Made by a program: the position numbers and the translations under genes. 8,136 bases of DNA from Streptosporangiaceae bacterium (GTDB lineage: Bacteria; Actinomycetota; Actinomycetes; Streptosporangiales; Streptosporangiaceae), in assembly GCA_030040475.1 (NCBI GenBank), contig JASHTQ010000636.1, forward strand, positions 1 to 8,136. The letters are read 5' to 3'. Shown here one piece after another: positions 6,463-8,136 of the stretch; positions within the stretch are counted from its first letter, which is position 1; every line of letters begins with the position of its first letter. The notes under the pieces are model-generated. The model was not told where the DNA came from. It saw nothing but the letters and a program-made list of their open reading frames with translations, and made no database searches.

Positions 6463-7793
6463 CAGCCTGACTCGCCATCCGCGGGTACCCGTATTCGTAC
6501 CGCCGCCACGTGCGCCGCCAGGTCTTCCGCGCCGCCGATGGCGTCGATGAGCGGTGCCGTGGCCGCCAGCGCCGCCCGGTTGCACTCGACCACGTTGATC
6601 AGGCGCAGGAACGGGAACACGGAAAGGCCGCTGGTGTGCCGGGCGGTTCCCCCGGTCGGCAGCACGTGGTTCGAGCCCGCCAGGTAGTCGCCGAGAGGCA
6701 CCGGCGCGTAGGGGCCGACGAATACCGCGCCCGCGTTGGTGACCCGCGCCGCGAGCTTGCCGGCGTCGCGCGCCTGGATCTCCAGGTGCTCAGGCGCCCA
6801 GGCGTCGGTTACCGCGAGCGCGGCGTCGATGTCGTCGACCAGGACGCAGGCGGACTGGCCGCGCAGCGCCGCCTGCACCCTGCCCGCGTGCCGCGTGGCC
6901 GGCACCTGGCGGGCGAGCTCGGCGTCGACGCGGTCGGCGAGGGCGGGGTCGGGCGTGACGAGCAGGCACGCCGCTAGCTCGTCGTGCTCGGCCTGCGCGA
7001 TCAGGTCGGCGGCGACGTATGCGGGGTCGGCGGTGTCGTCCGCGATGACCGCGACCTCGGTGGGGCCGTTCTCGCCGTCGGTGCCGACCACGCCGCGCAG
7101 CACCCGCTTGGCGGCCGCCACGTAGACGTTGCCTGGCCCGGTGATAACGTCGACAGGCTCGCAGTCCTGCGTGCCGTAGGCGAACATCGCCAGCGCCTGC
7201 GCACCGCCCGCCGCGTGCACCTCGCGCACCCCGAGCAGTGCGCAGGCGGCGAGCACGGACGGGTGCGGCAGCCCGCCGTGGGCAGCCTGCGGCGGGGATG
7301 CCACCGCGACCGCGCCGACGCCCGCGATCTGGGCGGGAACGATGTTCATGACCACGGAGGACGGATAGGCGACCAGGCCGCCCGGCACGTATACCCCGGC
7401 CCGGCCGACCGGGACGAAACGCCCGGTGACGGTCAGCCCGTCGATGACGCCGGTGACGATCTCGGCCGGGATCTGCGCGCCGTGCACCCGCCGGGTGCGG
7501 CGCGCCGCCTCCTCCAGGGCGGTCCTGACGTCTGGGTCGAGTCCGGCCAGCGCGGCGTCGAGCGCCTCTTGCGGTACCCGGGTGGTGGCCAGGTCCACGC
7601 CGTCGAAGCGCGCGGTGTACTCGCGCACCGCCTCGGCTCCCCGGCGCCTGACGTCCTCGCAGAGGGGGCGGATCTGCGCCGCGGCGGTCTCGACATCGGT
7701 GGCGGCGCGCGGCAGCAGGCCGGCCAGGGCGGCGCGGCCGAGCCCGCCTCCGGGACCGGTGCCGCGCCCGCGCAGGTCGATACGGGAAATCAC
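6462..7793 (-). CDS. hisD: Histidinol dehydrogenase (HisD)
   Basis: HisD oxidises histidinol to histidine in two NAD-dependent steps and is zinc-dependent. The 443-aa length is normal. Visible are [11 protein letters not shown] (129-139), [12 protein letters not shown] (143-154), [14 protein letters not shown] (195-208), [13 protein letters not shown] (217-229) and GPTEVAV (243-249). The inferred zinc ligands are Q267, H270, D369 and H428. The catalytic pair E335/H336 sits in APEHLEIQ, and [15 protein letters not shown] spans 368-382. The GTG at 7793 begins the typical ISRIDLRG N-terminus. There is no spaced Shine-Dalgarno; instead TAGACT lies 6 bases before the GTG, which suggests a leaderless mRNA. 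It is the first gene of the operon. No histidine-rich leader peptide or attenuator fits in the 42 bases upstream. Confidence 0.98.
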   Translation of the reverse strand: MISRIDLRGRGTGPGGGLGRAALAGLLPRAATDVETAAAQIRPLCEDVRRRGAEAVREYTARFDGVDLATTRVPQEALDAALAGLDPDVRTALEEAARRTRRVHGAQIPAEIVTGVIDGLTVTGRFVPVGRAGVYVPGGLVAYPSSVVMNIVPAQIAGVGAVAVASPPQAAHGGLPHPSVLAACALLGVREVHAAGGAQALAMFAYGTQDCEPVDVITGPGNVYVAAAKRVLRGVVGTDGENGPTEVAVIADDTADPAYVAADLIAQAEHDELAACLLVTPDPALADRVDAELARQVPATRHAGRVQAALRGQSACVLVDDIDAALAVTDAWAPEHLEIQARDAGKLAARVTNAGAVFVGPYAPVPLGDYLAGSNHVLPTGGTARHTSGLSVFPFLRLINVVECNRAALAATAPLIDAIGGAEDLAAHVAAVRIRVPADGESG

Positions 7794-7835
7794 CCGCCTA
7801 GTCTACGGAGCGTGGCCCCTTCACGGCCCGCCTGT
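7794..7835 (-). promoter_or_regulatory. hisD: Candidate leaderless promoter of the his operon
   Basis: The 42-base gap upstream of hisD contains TAGACT (7805-7800), a good actinobacterial -10 hexamer, ending 6 bases before the GTG. Transcription would then start at or next to the first base of the start codon. No recognisable -35 lies 16-19 bases further upstream. The gap is too short for a T-box or an attenuator peptide. Read-through from the upstream membrane-protein gene on the same strand is the alternative. Confidence 0.4.
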
Positions 7836-8136
7836 TCACATGCCGGACGGTCCGGTTTGGTCGCCGCCCGCCGGTGCCGGGGCGGACCTGCGGGCCCCGG
7901 TCTCGCCGAGCAAGAGAACCACAGAGGTGAACAGGGGCCAGGCAGCGAGCGCGCTCTTGGCCCCCAGCCCGAGCGAGGAGCTGAAGAAGGTGCCGGTCGC
8001 GCTCGACGCGAGCAGGTGGTTGTAGGTCCCGAGCCCGACCTTCTCACCGGCCCACACGGCGACCAGGGCCGCCGCTACCGCTCCGGCCCCCAGTCCGGCG
8101 GCCGCGACCCAGCCGGCCCGGCGGACCAGGAACCGG
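7836..8136 (-). CDS. DUF2567-like membrane protein, 5' end cut off by window
   Basis: The frame is open from the right window edge to TGA at 7838-7836 (99 sense codons), so the N-terminus is missing. A hydrophobic segment (AGWVAAAGLGAGAVAAALVAVWAG) is followed by a polar loop, GEKVGLGTYNHLLASSATG, then FFSSSLGLGAKSALAAWPLFTSVVLLLGE, a second span. A short Pro/Gly/Ala-rich tail ends the protein. The loop plus 'L-AK-AL-AWPL' before the last span resembles the C-terminal half of actinobacterial DUF2567 proteins as I remember them; their function is unknown. An internal GTG at 8057 would split the first membrane span and is not a convincing start, so I take the gene to begin beyond the window. 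It ends 42 bases before hisD on the same strand and could be co-transcribed with the his operon. Confidence 0.6.
   Translation of the reverse strand, partial: RFLVRRAGWVAAAGLGAGAVAAALVAVWAGEKVGLGTYNHLLASSATGTFFSSSLGLGAKSALAAWPLFTSVVLLLGETGARRSAPAPAGGDQTGPSGM

Noticed and set aside
5374..6687. Long plus-strand frame opposite hisC and the end of hisD
   Set aside because: Antisense shadow caused by the GC-biased third codon position; composition is not protein-like and no start signal was seen.
7794..7835. Histidine attenuator or T-box upstream of hisD
   Set aside because: The gap is only 42 bases, with no leader peptide rich in His codons, no T-box core and no terminator/antiterminator pair.
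1..8136. Mobile element, CRISPR array, defence system or secondary-metabolite cluster
   Set aside because: No transposase, integrase, terminal repeats, spacer-repeat pattern or defence domains; composition is even and the genes are core metabolism.

Overview
The window is very GC-rich, with strong third-position G/C bias, short intergenic gaps and several GTG starts. Together with PriA in the HisA position, a polyphosphate glucokinase, a TIGR03085-type protein and a Trp_oprn_chp-type membrane protein, this points to an actinomycete chromosome. The genus cannot be told from this sequence alone. I see no mobile element, tRNA, rRNA, CRISPR array or phage gene.

Right part (2672-7793, minus strand): a compact histidine operon read right to left in the order hisD, hisC, hisB, hisH, priA (hisA), hisF. 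hisD and hisC overlap by 1 base (TGATG). Each later junction is a 4-base overlap (ATGA or GTGA), so the six genes are almost certainly one transcript with coupled translation. Upstream of hisD, at the right edge, is the 3' part of a membrane-protein gene resembling the DUF2567 family.

Middle part (749-2657): three genes that are not histidine genes separate hisF from hisI. ppgK (plus strand) converges on hisF, and the two stop codons sit in opposite arms of one inverted repeat. A small two-span membrane protein of unknown function is divergent from ppgK. A TIGR03085 / mycothiol-dependent maleylpyruvate isomerase-like protein is on the plus strand and convergent with the small membrane gene.

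Left part (1-657, minus strand): hisI, followed 6 bases later by a Trp-biosynthesis-associated membrane protein that runs off the left edge. A tryptophan cluster may continue outside the window.

Together the enzymes cover the steps from phosphoribosyl-AMP to histidine, except histidinol-phosphate phosphatase. hisG, hisE and the phosphatase gene are not here. PriA probably also serves tryptophan synthesis. Three of the apparent transcription units (hisD, ppgK, the TIGR03085 gene) have a -10-like hexamer 6-7 bases before the start codon and no Shine-Dalgarno, which suggests leaderless mRNAs. Overall this is conserved core metabolism. I found no convincing new system; the findings are points of regulation, gene order and one unknown small protein.
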